This document shows positions 10,958-21,500 of a stretch of 64,000 bases of DNA, piece after piece. Each line of letters opens with the position of its first letter. The first letter of the stretch is position 1. Below the pieces are notes generated by a model. That model saw only the letters and a list, made by a program, of their open reading frames with translations, did no database searches and was not told the DNA's origin. The stretch comes from Protopterus annectens (lineage: Eukaryota; Chordata; Ceratodontiformes; Protopteridae): the NCBI RefSeq assembly GCF_019279795.1, contig NC_056738.1, positions 406,114,745 to 406,178,744 on the forward strand. Direction: 5' to 3'. A program made the position numbers and the translations under genes.

Positions 10958-11220
10958 TGTTGCTTGTCTTGTACATCTGAATAAGACGAAGAGGCTTGGG
11001 TGTTCATTTAAGTAGTTTATTACATACAAACACATCAGGATGGATAGCGGGAATATTAAACTTAAATGAACGAACTGACTGTGACTGCTACGCACATAAA
11101 TGCTATTGCTCTGGCTGCTCACTCAAAATGGCACTCTTGCTTGCATGTGCTCAGTACTTATGTGCAAGTGCCCACTGACTGGAATGCTTCTTAAAGGTAT
11201 ATCAAACACTATGATCTGCA
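10958..11220 (-). repeat. Gypsy element 1, intact 5' LTR (263 bp)
   Basis: Bounded by TGT...ACA-type ends. It is co-linear with the split left LTR (1657-1716 plus 4124-4333) and shows point differences from it. It proves that the LINE at 1717-4123 is an insertion, because the join sequence TTCATTTAAGTAG is uninterrupted here. Confidence 0.9.
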
Positions 11221-11990
11221 CAGACTTCATCCAAAAAAAAAAAACAATAGCAGATTTAAAGTTTGCCTACAAGAATGTTATGGCTCACAAATTTGAATAC
11301 TTTTTTTTTTTAGCTCTATGAACATTTCCCCTGTTAAGTTTCCCTTTTTTAGTCTTGAAGGAAACAGTATTAGTCGGTAAGAGGTGAGAAAATAGCTGTA
11401 GCAGTACTGCATCTGACTGTGAAGCCATGTTGTTTTTCTATGAGAATTACATATGTATTAAAGAATTGCAAAATCATGGGTCCATAGGAGATTACTTGGC
11501 TAACAGCTTAAAAGCCCTTACAAGCCTAGCCAGTATAATATGATTTTACCCAATATATGATCCCTACGGGCAAGAAAGTGGCATGGATTTGTGCCTGTGC
11601 TTTGAGTAAATCTGGTTGTATAAGAGTTTTCCAAGCAGTTTAGTTATTGGATCCAGGTTAGGTACTGGGTGGTAGTCTTCAGCAGTTTTGGAGAGAAGAA
11701 ACCTTTAGAAAAGGTATTATAATAAGTAGCTTAAACAGGTTAGAGTTGGATTTAGTAGTTACAGATAAAAGAATTATGGGTCAAAGGGGCTGTTAAGAAG
11801 AGGCTGAATTATGTACAAACTGAATTTGAAATTGGTCAGAATTTTGCTAAGTTCTTCATTAACCTCCTCCTTTGTGATAGATTTGAAGTAGTTACTAGTG
11901 CACAGCTAAGAGGAATAGCATTGTAAGTATCAAATAAACTGCTTAACTTCAAATTCTGTGCCACTTTCTCTTTTAGTTTTGACACATGCT
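11221..11990 (-). pseudogene. L2-like LINE reverse transcriptase relic, 5' half
   Basis: Minus-strand reading gives a decayed early-RT block YHPVPNLDPITKLLGKLLYNQ near 11700-11630, equivalent to the NYRPISNLPFLSKILEK region of L2/CR1 LINEs. A degraded block resembling the HSTETALL region follows. It continues at 540-1656 on the other side of the gypsy insertion. Many stops. Confidence 0.55.
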
Positions 11991-13379
11991 ATCTGCTAGA
12001 TATCTATTATAAAATAAGGGACCTGTTCATGTGACCTCTCTGCACATCTAAGATATATTTTACAAAATAAGGGACCTATTAGAGTGACTTCTCTGTAGAT
12101 GCTACAGTTGTTCAACTGGAAAGTGCAAACAGCAAAAGGATTGTTTTCCTGTTACCTAAAATTTCAATCTTCTTTGTCTCTCTTGTTGAAATTAATGTGG
12201 GTGAGGCCCCCCACAGGGGCTTTGCTCTCCATTCAAAAACCCTATTACTCATTTCAATAGGTCTGTGCAGCTAATTCCAAAATTATGGAGTAGAAATATA
12301 CATTTTCGTACTTTGAATCAGATGTACCTATTGTTTTTTTCAGAAATGAAACCAGCGACAGTCTCATTTGTTCACAAGCAATACAGGGAGCTCAGTGTAG
12401 TGACTTGCCAACAGCTATCCCAAACTCTGTAGACTACTTTTTAGGAAAATGTTCACTTTAAGCTGCTTTTCTTTTCAGCTTTGCTTTCATGAGCATGTCA
12501 AATGCATTTGCAAAATACATACAGTATATCTGTTTCAGTTTTAGTAATCTTTGTTTGCATTCATAAAATCCCAATTGTAATGAAAATAACTTAATCTTGT
12601 TTTGCTGTGCAAAGTCCTTCTCTAGCCCTGGTCCTACCTAAATCCATCTTATCACATCCCAGTCACTGGGCTTAGCTATATACTGGGGCTTATTGGCCAC
12701 AGTCTGACTTCTGTGATCCTCCTCTTTAATTCATGTATAACCATATGTTAAATGTTTCATTCTGTGAGTGTTTAACCTCCTCTTTTTCTAGACTGAATTC
12801 TATTTACTTAGTTTCAGTTTGCCATATTGCTTTTCCTGTCTACTGGTGTGATGTGTGCTCACTCTGTTTCCTTCTTCTCTGCCTGCACCCCCCTTTATGT
12901 TTATCCTCTATTCATTCTCCATTTCCCTTTCTTATGTTTCTTAGCTTACTTGCAATCAGTCTGGCTCTATAATCAACATTTACCTGTAAAGTGCTCTTCT
13001 TTTTTAGAGCATGAAGTATGTCAACTTCTCTGTTACCCTTTATTGTCTTTTTTACCTCTTAGCATCATCATCACCACCGTTATCTACACTCTACCCTTTT
13101 AATTTGCACTAAACTTGAAAAGTGTTTAATTTTACACACCATTTCTTGCAGCTTTATCACCCCTAAAAATGCATCAATACCTGTGTCAGATTGTCCTTCC
13201 TACTTTCTGTCCAATAGCTTTATCATTCAACATCTTTCTGCATGCTGATAGAAGAGCACAGGTGGTCAATGTGGTGATGTAGGTGCCCAAAACCAAACAA
13301 GTCAGATCTCCTATAATCTGAAGGCCTTTTACACATACTCTTCTTGATCTGCAAATGAGTCATCAGATACCTTGATTCC
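11991..13379. other. Unassigned; local duplication and a GC-rich patch
   Basis: Contains a short imperfect tandem duplication at about 12010-12110 (ATAAGGGACCT repeated) and a GC-rich patch GTGAGGCCCCCCACAGGGGC at about 12201-12220. The patch weakly resembles the dispersed GC-rich core noted elsewhere. No coding relic recognised. Confidence 0.4.
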
Positions 13380-13583
13380 TATTGTTAACAATCTTGTGAT
13401 AATTGGCCATATCCTAGTTGGTGAGATCTTAAGTATTTTATTTGATTGCATTGTTTATCGTTCCTAAGAGACTGAACCACACTCAAGTGAGTGTGTGACA
13501 TTTGCCCAACTATAAGTCTGAAATTTATTGGAGATGCAAGTATAAAAAATAAAAATAATTCTTCTCCTGGACCTGATAAGATT
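13380..13583 (+). pseudogene. Old CR1/L2-like LINE relic, segment 1
   Basis: Ends in a frame reading NNSSPGPDKI, the SPGPDxIP box of CR1/L2-group RT. It is interrupted by the Gmr1-like element and resumes at 20411, where PAIL continues the motif. The empty site reads GATAAGATT-CCAGCAATT. Confidence 0.65.
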
Positions 13584-14691
13584 TGTAATGATGTGAGGTA
13601 GTGCCACCTATGCTAGGAGGTGTAAGCAGTGCATGTGTAACATATGCCAGCCTAGCCAGCTGGACTTTTGTAAAGAATTATATATCATTTCAATATCAAA
13701 CTGATTTGAATGGATGGTTGTCTTAAAAATGTATTTGTAAGTTCATTGTGTTAAACGTGTATCAACAGTGGGTCCTGATGGACAGAAAAGAAATATACAT
13801 GTATGTCAGAATGGAAGGGAAGGGGTTAAGCTCAGCTAACCTTGAGAAAAACAGCCTGAAATTAAATGACTTGGTTTAGGCCATAAAGATTTTATCTCAC
13901 ATTCCTGAATGCAGCCAATGGCACAATGTCTGTGAAAAGCCTTTCTACAGGAAGGGTGAAAGTACTGCAATTGTTTTATAGCTTCCATATGCTGTATTAA
14001 GCCTTAGCAACATTCTATGTGTGTATTGTGAGACCTCTGTGCCAGTTCCTGGCTCAGTTGCTAGTGAAGTGGTAGTGTGGGAACCACAGAGTCTGGTGAC
14101 CAGATGTAATGTCATTCTGTAGCCAGCACTGAAATTGTATTTGAATACTAGAGGGAGCTGTGATAGATGCACTCTGTTTTTGGAAATGACACATGACACT
14201 CATCTACTTCATCTTGCCTTGCTTCAATACGTAACCAGGGAACAGTAATTATTTAATCAATTAGGAAACTATAGTGAGATTAGCTAAATGTTGTTTTTTC
14301 TGTATCTGTCTGAATATTTCCATTTGTGTTGTTTTTATATTTTATGTGAATTGAAGCTCTGTTTTTTGTTATAAATAGATATTCAGTGTTTTCATGTTTT
14401 TTTAATTGTTTATTATTAAATATATCTATATCTTTCATTGTGGCTGGTCTTTTAGAAAATATTTAGCACCTGAGAGTACTTGCATTTATTTAGTGGCACT
14501 GTTGCTCCACATTCCTGAAAGTCTTACTGCTTGGTCAAACTTTACCAGTTGCATAAGTATTAATTTTAAGTGTAATTGGGTACCCTGTTAAGAGCCTTAG
14601 AATAGCTGGCTTTGGGTGTTCCGGTGGCAGTGTATCTACTTTATAGTCTGAGTGGAGTTGGCAAAGCAGGTAAGCTGAGCCAATCTTTCCC

Positions 14692-14779
<88 letters not shown>

Positions 14780-15125
14780 TACATCTCAAAGAGACTGTGT
14801 GTTCGTCAGCTACTTTGAACAGGGACACTGAGAGAGCTGATTTCACACAGAGGTTAGTGGAGGACTTGGCTTGGAACACCCATCTAAGGGGCTCAAATCT
14901 ATAGCTGTGTCAGTGAGGAGTCTTATTTGGGGGCATGGAGAGAAAGCCCAGCCCCAAGACTAGAGTGTGCATTCCCTGTGTACTCTTAGGGGAAATTGTA
15001 CTTGGTGCAGAGAACTGCATCTGAAAATACGGTGTGTGTCTATTTTTTCTCAATTAATGTTCCCCACTGGTGTCAGTGTGAGGATTGAGGCTCCTTGATC
15101 ACTGGCCCAAAGGAGAGACATCACA
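13584..15125 (+). repeat. Gmr1-like element, 5' LTR (1542 bp)
   Basis: Starts TGTAATGATGTGAGG and ends GACATCACA, giving inverted TGTRATG/CATCACA termini. It is co-linear throughout with 18860-20410, including a (TG)n tract at the same place. The flank AGATT (13579-13583) matches ATATT (20411-20415) at 4 of 5 bases, and the LINE frame shows AGATT was the target. Confidence 0.88.
14694..14776. repeat. (TG)n tract within the 5' LTR
   Basis: About 41 uninterrupted TG units. The 3' LTR carries an interrupted tract at the equivalent place, so the microsatellite was part of the element when it inserted. Confidence 0.95.
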
Positions 15126-15259
15126 TATTGGTGTGGATATTAACTGAACATTTGTAGCCTGTAAGCAGTTGTCACTAAAGGTGTGTGTACTCTCAGCAGC
15201 CACAAGGTAAACATATAGAGTTTCATTTTTCACAACAATTTCATTTATTTATTTTTAGT
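15126..15259 (+). other. Gmr1-like element leader and possible primer-binding site
   Basis: Follows the LTR end directly with TATTGGTGTGGATATTAAC. The TGG at 15129 may mark the primer-binding site with a 3-base gap. No matching tRNA could be confirmed. Confidence 0.5.
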
Positions 15260-16400
15260 TTAGTTTAGTAAGGTAAAGTATGCAGAGATTTCAGCAGAGG
15301 ATTATGGCAAGTTGACTGTGAACCAGTTGGCTATGATGTTCTAATCCAAAGGACTGGTGCATGCCAATCGGACTAAAGAGGAAATGATTTCAGCATTAGT
15401 CACAGTTGCAACACAGACCAGCAACCAGGAGGGCAACCAGTCTGGTGATGGGGATGTGTAGCCCTCTGAAATAGGACAGTTCACCTTTTCCTCAGAGGAT
15501 TTAAAAGACCATCTGGAATTAAAGAGACTGTAACTGGAGGCAAAACATATGGAATTAAATCGGCAGAGAGACTGCGGTATTTGGAGGTAAAAGGAAATGA
15601 GAGACTGCGACATTTGCTGTCCAAAGAAAATGAGAAGCAGTGTCAATATGAGAGGGATATGCTGACTCTTCGATGAGAACATGGAGGTAATGGTAAGGGA
15701 ACAACTAAACCCCAGAAGCAACAAAGGTCAGTAGATTTCTTCCACAGTATAAATAAGGTGATAATTTTGGTAGCTTTATTCATATATTTGAAGGAATATG
15801 TTAACAGTATAATGTTGATCAAAGGCTCTGGGTATTGCCCCTTACTCCATGCTAAAGCTGTAACTGCTGTTTCTAAATTGTCTGATACTGATTGTTTAAA
15901 TTATGACAAGGTTAAACAATGTTTGTTGGAATGCTATACGTTAATACCTGAAACTTGTAGAGAAACGTTTGTGAGCATAGACATAAGGCAGATGAAAGTG
16001 TATGGGATTATATTGCTGAGCTAAGCGCTTATTTTTAAAGGTGGGTGAGTGGGTGTCAAGTCACCACTTTTGACAGGCCTTTTGATGAGGGAACAAACCC
16101 TTAGTACTTTGCCTAAGGACATGAAAATCTGATTGGAAGACCAAGAGTTTAACACTGCAGATGAGCTGGCGAGAAAAGGGGGTCTCTACTTAGCAAGTAG
16201 GGCACGCTGCACAAGAAGGGGATACCCAGTGCTGCACATGGATATAAGGGAACCCATGGTGGGCAGCCCAAACCACCCTCAACAGGGTCCACCAGTAACA
16301 GGGGAAGTCACTAGTTCAGGTACGTGGCCAGGATCAAGGTTTAGATGTTTTAGCTATAACCAGAGGGGCCATGTAGCATACAAATGTCCACTGAAGTAAG
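15260..16400 (+). pseudogene. Gmr1-like Gag with SCAN-like capsid and zinc knuckle
   Basis: A decayed charged N-terminal helical region lies at about 15490-15700. The SCAN-like capsid block is at 15760-16020: LHAKAVTAVSKLS, YDKVKQCLLECYTLIPETCRE, matching the helix pattern of SCAN/Gmr1 capsids (LTGKAQ...YxxLKxAIL.RY.ITPE.YR). After a frame change comes LLMREQTLSTLPKDMKI (about 16080-16128), a stop, then EDQEFNTADELARKGGLYLASR. A knuckle RCFSYNQRGHVAYKC ends the protein, its second Cys changed to Tyr. Function in a live element: RNA packaging. Confidence 0.78.
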
Positions 16401-16429
16401 ATGGGGAACAAAAGGTGGGGGAGCCAGCA

Positions 16430-17190
16430 AGTGGGAATAATAGTATGCTAGTAGTAAGTTGTCTGGAGACAACAGAGGTACCAAACTATCACCTGAGTTT
16501 ATATCCTATCTTAATGGATGGAAAACAGGCCACTGCTAAGAGAGACACAGGCTCCAACATAACCACTGTGAAGCCTACAGTAGTTAAAGATTAGCAGTAG
16601 TTGCTTGGGCAGTCCACTCCCATCAGAGCTTTAGGAGGGACCCTATTCAAAATACCTTTGGCCAGGGTTCACCTTGACTGGAAGGGTGGAAAAGGAAGCA
16701 AGCAAGTAGGTGTGTTTGAGGATATCCCTGCAAATGTCTTGATAGGGAATGGTTTTGATAATGCAGTACCTTGGGTGTATGCAGTTACATGCAATCAGAC
16801 TTGCAGACAGGCATTTGGGTCTGGTAGCCTGGGGAAGACCCAGACAGGCCCTACACATGAAGCCAGGGCTGGTGATATGACTATTTCAGGGAGGGAGCTA
16901 CCCTGTACCAGTGAGCCTGAAGGTGAGCCACAACTGCTGATAGGTACTGATGTTACCTTGGACAGTGTGACTGCAAGGGCAGGTGTTAATGGTAGTACCT
17001 AGGCTGACAGTGAGGCACTGCTGTCAGAAGATACCAGACTTTCTGTGGAAGGGAGTTAGGAAGGGTCTCAAAGGTAGAGTTGAGACAGGTTCAGCTCTCA
17101 GACCCTACTTTACAAGGCTTGAGGGAGGTAGCTAAGGAGGCACCTGATTCTCAAGGAAAAGGGGAGTCTGTATAGTGGAACACAGGATAG
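16430..17190 (+). pseudogene. Gmr1-like aspartic protease and linker
   Basis: The catalytic triplet appears in AKRDTGSNITTV near 16530. After a double stop, ALGGTLFKIPLARVHLDW and VLIGNGFDNAVPW form the flap-to-C-terminal part (VLIGxD-like, Asp changed to Gly-Phe). Downstream, LRQVQLSDPTLQGLREVAKEA near 17075-17140 is the linker that normally precedes the integrase zinc domain. The frame then breaks. Confidence 0.72.
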
Positions 17191-17679
17191 GTTTCCCAAA
17201 AAAATACTGACTGACAGAGATGTCAGTTTCATGTCAGACCTGCTGGCTTATCTACTGGAGCACTGTGGGGTGAAGCACCTAAAGACGACTCCTACCACCC
17301 AAAGACTAATGGTCTTGTGGAGAGGTTAAACTCTACACTGAAAACCATGCTAAGGGCATTTGTAGACCAGTTTAAGAAAGAATGGGAAAATATTTGCCCC
17401 ATTTGCTGTTTGCATACAGAGAGGTACCCCAGGAATCCACAGGTTTTCACCCTTTAAGTTGCTGCATGGGCATAGGGTGAGGGGCCCTTGCATTTGATCT
17501 GTGATGAATGGGAATGTGAGTGTGAATCCTACAAGGAGTCTGTTGTGGTATATGTCATAAATCTCATGACAAGGCTTAGGGAGCTCATAGGCTTGGCCCA
17601 GGAGAACCTGGCAGGAGAACAACAGCAGAAAAAAGGTCTGGTATTACAGGAATGCTCAAGCCCGAGAGTATGCTGTAGG
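17191..17679 (+). pseudogene. Gmr1-like integrase core, first part
   Basis: Begins abruptly at KKILTDRDVSFMSDLLAYLL; the TDRD Asp corresponds to the second catalytic Asp of the DDE triad. In a shifted frame HPKTNGLVERLNSTLKTMLR follows (conserved Glu in VER), then HRFSPFKLLHGHRVRGPL and SVVVYVINLMTRLRELIGLA, and YYRNAQAREYAVG just before the MITE. The zinc-binding domain and the first Asp are missing, indicating a deletion at about 17190. Confidence 0.8.
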
Positions 17680-18321
17680 GGTTCCCCTACAAAACATGTA
17701 AAACCCATAACATCTAAAATCATAACATCGAAACCATAACATCTAAAACCCAAAACATCTAAAACCCATAACATTGAATTTCATAACATCTAAAATGTGC
17801 ATCACAACATTGAACACTACAAATCACATGAAAATAACATCCCATCCACATATAATGACACCAAACTAACAAACACACTTTTTGCTACATTTCTGCAGGG
17901 GGGGCAAGCCCCCCGAGCCCCCATACACCCCCCTTAATTTAACACTACGGTGGGAAAAAGTTAATTTCCTAACCCCACTGTATCACGATCACCATAAAGA
18001 ATATACACATAATGTCTATATCACTTACCTATATGGCCTAAAAAACACATATAGTGTGGCAAAATAAACACTATATAAATAGTATAAATTCCTACACTAT
18101 ATAAATAATAACTATAGAAATAAAAACTACAACATCTCATAGTGATACCACAAGATTAACATATTAAACTATAACATTTACATGTTTGATAATGCCCTAT
18201 TACATACTATACATTTTAGATGTTATGAAATTTGATGTTATGGATTTTAGATGTTATGGCCTCGAAGTTTTGATTTTAGATGTTATGAGTTTTAGATCTT
18301 TTGAAGGGGAACCGCTGTGGG
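17672..18321. mobile_element. 634 bp MITE with 8 bp duplication, GC-rich palindromic core
   Basis: Element 17680-18313. Termini are GGTTCCCCTACAAAACATG and the inverse of GATCTTTTGAAGGGGAACC. The arms are built of repeated CATAACATCTAAAA-type words and extend about 100 bp on each side. Flanks GCTGTAGG (17672-17679) and GCTGTGGG (18314-18321) match at 7 of 8 bases. A central GC-rich block at 17893-17935 (GGGGGGGCAAGCCCCCC then ACCCCCC) is shared with other repeats in the window. An 8 bp duplication suggests an hAT-type or similar transposase; the superfamily is not settled. Confidence 0.82.
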
Positions 18322-18590
18322 GCAGCATGTTATGGTGCTCATCCCTGTCAGACACAATAATCTGCAAGCAGCTTGGAAAGGATCCTTCCCAAGGGGTAAG
18401 GAAGGTCAGTAATGTTCACTGCATGGTAAACTTGCTAGGCAGGAGGCAGGGACTCAAACTGTACCATGTTAACATGATGCAGCCTTACCATGATAGGAAG
18501 GTTCTTATGCTGATTATTTGCAGTGGGTGGCAGGAGGAGTCTGAGGGGGATCTGGTGACTGATCTCCTCACCAAGGCTTGAAGTGATACC
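18322..18590 (+). pseudogene. Gmr1-like integrase C-terminus
   Basis: Resumes directly after the MITE: VGQHVMVLIPV, NLQAAWKG (the KLxxxWxGPF box of gypsy integrase C-termini), then HCMVNLLGRRQGLKLYHVNM and MQPYHDRKVLM. The YHVN box closes the integrase module. At least one frameshift occurs near 18400. Confidence 0.8.
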
Positions 18591-18775
18591 TCAGTGGAAG
18601 GGGTAGCAATGTCCCAGTGGCTATCTCCTACCCAGATTTGAAAAATCTGAGCAGTGTTACAGGAGTTTGGGGGCACGTTCACTGGGAAACCTGGATGCAC
18701 CCACCTGGTTCAGCACCATAGTGGGGTCAGCAATGCCAATGCAGATGGGCTGTCAAGACAGGGTATTGGTTAATG
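18591..18775 (+). pseudogene. Gmr1-like RT linker fused to RNase H tail
   Basis: After the integrase comes LSPTQI, two stops, then AVLQEFGGTFTGKPGCTHLV, the linker that precedes RT in this group (FSDxPGxTxLVxH). It then runs straight into QHHSGVSNANADGLSRQ, the NADALSR end of RNase H. The whole RT and most of RNase H are deleted between these, apparently at a shared VQH/QHH word. Confidence 0.78.
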
Positions 18776-18847
18776 TGTTCCCAGACAGGTCCATTTCTCT
18801 CAAAGAACGTTTCTCCAGGGTCACTTGAAAAACTAGCTTGAGCCTTC

Positions 18848-18859
18848 AAAGGGGAGAGA
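18848..18859 (+). other. Polypurine tract of the Gmr1-like element
   Basis: AAAGGGGAGAGA immediately upstream of the 3' LTR start TGTGATGATG. Confidence 0.8.
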
Positions 18860-19965
18860 TGTGATGATGTGAGGTAGTGCCATGTGTGCTAGGGGGAGTA
18901 TGGCAGTGCGTGTGTAACATATGCCAGCCTAGCAAGCAGGAGTTTTGTAAAGAATTGCATGTTATTTGAATATCAAACTGATTTGTAGAGATACTTGTGT
19001 TGAAAATGTATTTGTAAAGTTGCTTGTGTTAAAAATGTATCAACAGTGGGTCCTGCTGGACTGAAAAGAAATGTACATGTACATCAAACTGTATTGTTGT
19101 AACTGATTAAATGTATGTATTTTAACAGAGGATGCTGGAAGGGAAGGAAAGGGGTTAAGTTCAGTCCAGCTAACCTTAAGAAACATAGCCTGAAATTAAA
19201 TGACTTGGTTTTGGCCATAAAGATTTTATCTCACAGTTCTGAATGCAGCCAGAGACACAATGTTTATACAAAGCCTTTCTGCAGGAAGAGTAGAGGTGCT
19301 GCAATTGTTTTATAGCTTCCAGATGCTGTATTAAGCCTTAGCAAAGCTCTGTATGTGTATTGTGATATCTCTGTGCCAGTTCCTGGCCCAGTTGCTAGCG
19401 AGGTGGTAGTGTAGGAACCACAAAGTCAGTTGAACAGATGTGATTTCATTCTGTATCCAGCACTGAAATTGTATTTGAATACTAGTAGAAGATGTAATAG
19501 ATGCACTCTGTTTTTGGAAGTGATACAAGACCCTCATCCATTTCATCTTGCCTTGCTTTGGTAAGTAACAAGGGAAGAGTAATTCTGCAGCCAGTTAGGA
19601 AAATATAGTGTGATTAGCTAAATGTTATTTTTTTCTATATCTCTCTGAGTCTTTCCATCTGCGTTGTTTTTCCTGTAAAATTAAATCTGGTGTTTATTGT
19701 AAATAGGTATTCAGTATGCCTATTTTTTATTTATTATTAAATATATCTATTCCGTTCACAGTGGCTGGTCTTTTAGAAAATATTTAACCTCTGATAGCAT
19801 TTGCATTTATTTAGTGGCAGTGTGGCACCACATTCCTGAAAGTCTTGCTGCTGGGTCAAACATTACCATTTGCATAAGTATTAATTTTAATAAGTGTAAT
19901 TGGGTACCCTGTTAAGCACCTTAGAGTAGCTGACTTTGTTCTGGTGGCGGTGTATCTACCTTATA

Positions 19966-20060
<95 letters not shown>

Positions 20061-20410
20061 TCAAATCTCAAAGAGAGTGTGTGTGTGTCAGCTACTTTAA
20101 ACAGGGACACTTTCACAGATTTCACATTTCACAGAGAGAGTGGTGGAGGAGTTAGCTTGGAACACCCAGCTAAGGACTCAGTTCTATAGTTGTGTCAGTG
20201 AGGAGTCATATTTAGGGCCTGGAGAGAAAGCCTAGCCCCAGGACTGGAGTATGTATTCCCTGTGTGCTCTTAAGTGAAATTTTACTTGGTGCAGAGCGCT
20301 ACATCTGAAAACACTGTGTGTGTCTATTTTTTCTCAATGAATGTTCCCCACTGGTGTCAGTGGTGAGAATTGAGGCTCATTGATCACTGGCCCAGAGGAG
20401 GGATATCACA
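18860..20410 (+). repeat. Gmr1-like element, 3' LTR (1551 bp)
   Basis: Co-linear with 13584-15125. It starts TGTGATGATGTGAGG and ends GGATATCACA. An extra segment (about 19050-19135) including ACTGATTAAATGTATGTATT is present here but shorter in the 5' LTR. Divergence between the two LTRs is visible throughout, so the insertion is old. Confidence 0.88.
19969..20054. repeat. (TG)n tract within the 3' LTR, interrupted
   Basis: TG repeats with single CG and TA interruptions, at the position of the pure tract in the 5' LTR. Confidence 0.95.
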
Positions 20411-21480
20411 ATATTCCAGCAATTTTATTAAAAAAAAAAAAATAGCTAGCAGATGGAGATTATCTTATTGTATTTGTGTGGGTAATCTCCATGCACTTGC
20501 AATTTGCCACTAAGCTGAAAAAAATATTGTCATACCAATTCACAAAGGACATGATAAGAAGTTAACTGGTAATTCTTACCTAGTTGTTTTTTTTAGTATT
20601 GTTGACTAGTGTTTTAAAACAGCTCTGCTTTACTGTTTGATATCTCTTAAGCTTGAGTCTCACAACCACTTTCAACATGGGTTTATGTAACACAAGGATG
20701 TATTTTACTGTTGTTGTTGTCTTTTGGCTTTTCCCGGTTAGGGTTCACCACAGCAGAACTCCGGTCCGCTAATGATTGGCAGTAGATTTTCACAAACGCC
20801 GAGGTGCCAGCTTGACGTTCAACCTTCAACAAAGGCACGCCAATTTATGCATGTCTTTCGAACACCCACCCAACTGCGGGGAGGACATGCAGACTCCACA
20901 CAGAAGGCACTCTCCACACTCCAGCCGAGAATCGAATGGGAGAGCCTCTTGCTGTGAGGCAACAATGCTACCACTGCACCACCTTTGGAATTTTATATGA
21001 CAGTCAGTGATGCCTTGGATATTGAGATTCTGGCAGATAATATCTGTCTGGATCTGTCTAAGGCTTTCTGTTCTACAGCGTAATATTATCTTTAACAACC
21101 TTCAATGTCAACTTATATGGCCTTTCATGGATTCAAAATGGGAAGAGAAAAAAACTGTCACGTAATAGTGTTCCTTAGGAGTCTGTTTTGGGCTCCCTCC
21201 TTTTAAATGTTTTCATGTCTACACTTATGGGTAGTTGTTCTGCATGGCATTTAAAGTAGGGATTGTTTTTACCCTCTGAAACTTGCATCCATTTTAGACC
21301 AGTTCATCTCTGGTCATTAATGAATAACAATAAGGTCAGTACAAAGAAATGATCCTTTATTAACTCTGGAACAAATAATTAAGAGTTCTTCTATGCCATA
21401 TACAGCTAGTTATTGGGGTCATTTGAATACTACTTAGCCTTAGGCACTTTTGTTGATAAAGAAATCTTAACTTTTGTTAA
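20411..21480 (+). pseudogene. Old CR1/L2-like LINE relic, segment 2
   Basis: Continues the SPGPDKIP box from before 13583. Recognisable blocks: KNIVIPIHKGHDKKLTGN (xVIPIHKKGDxxxxxNYRPI) near 20520-20575, then after the V-SINE DNICLDLSKAFCST near 21040 (the catalytic YLDxSKAFD strand) and a decayed VxSGVxQGSVLGPLLF-like block near 21165-21210. Stops and frameshifts are frequent. A V-SINE (20711-20988) splits it. Confidence 0.68.
20711..20988 (-). repeat. V-SINE (DANA/HE1/Lun1-type), copy 1
   Basis: On the minus strand it runs from a tRNA-derived head (GGTGCAGTGGTAGCATTG, CCTCACAGCAAGAGGCTC) through GTGTGGAGTCTGCATGTCCTC to the conserved 3' part CTAACCGGGAAAAGCCAAAAG with a CAACAACAA-like tail. 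This architecture is shared with zebrafish DANA and related V-SINEs of fishes. Confidence 0.85.
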
Positions 21481-21500
21481 CATCTAATCTGTTATTTTTT

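Larger units (their letters stand above)
1657..11220 (-). mobile_element. Ty3/gypsy LTR retrotransposon (mag/K02A2.6-like), nested and broken
   Basis: The element runs on the minus strand: 5' LTR 10958-11220, primer-binding site 10941-10957, Gag 10378 downwards, protease, RT, RNase H, integrase, polypurine tract 4334-4344, then the split 3' LTR ending at 1657. Removing the two LINE inserts and the MITE leaves about 5.5 kb, a normal size for this group. Domain order PR-RT-RH-IN is standard gypsy order. The element is dead: frameshifts, an altered protease catalytic site, an altered integrase catalytic residue and three insertions. It is inserted into an L2-like LINE. Assignment to the mag/K02A2.6-type group is inferred from motif resemblance. 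Confidence 0.88.
13584..20410 (+). mobile_element. Gmr1-like Ty3/gypsy retrotransposon with SCAN-like Gag, internally deleted
   Basis: Full LTR-to-LTR element of 6.8 kb. Internal order: leader, Gag with SCAN-like capsid and zinc knuckle, aspartic protease, integrase core and C-terminus, RT N-terminal linker, RNase H C-terminal tail, polypurine tract. Integrase before RT is the unusual order described for the Gmr1 group, whose Gag is the known source of the vertebrate SCAN domain. Most of RT/RNase H and the integrase zinc region are deleted, and a 634 bp MITE sits in integrase. Stops and frameshifts are common. It lies inside an older plus-strand LINE relic. Confidence 0.85.
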
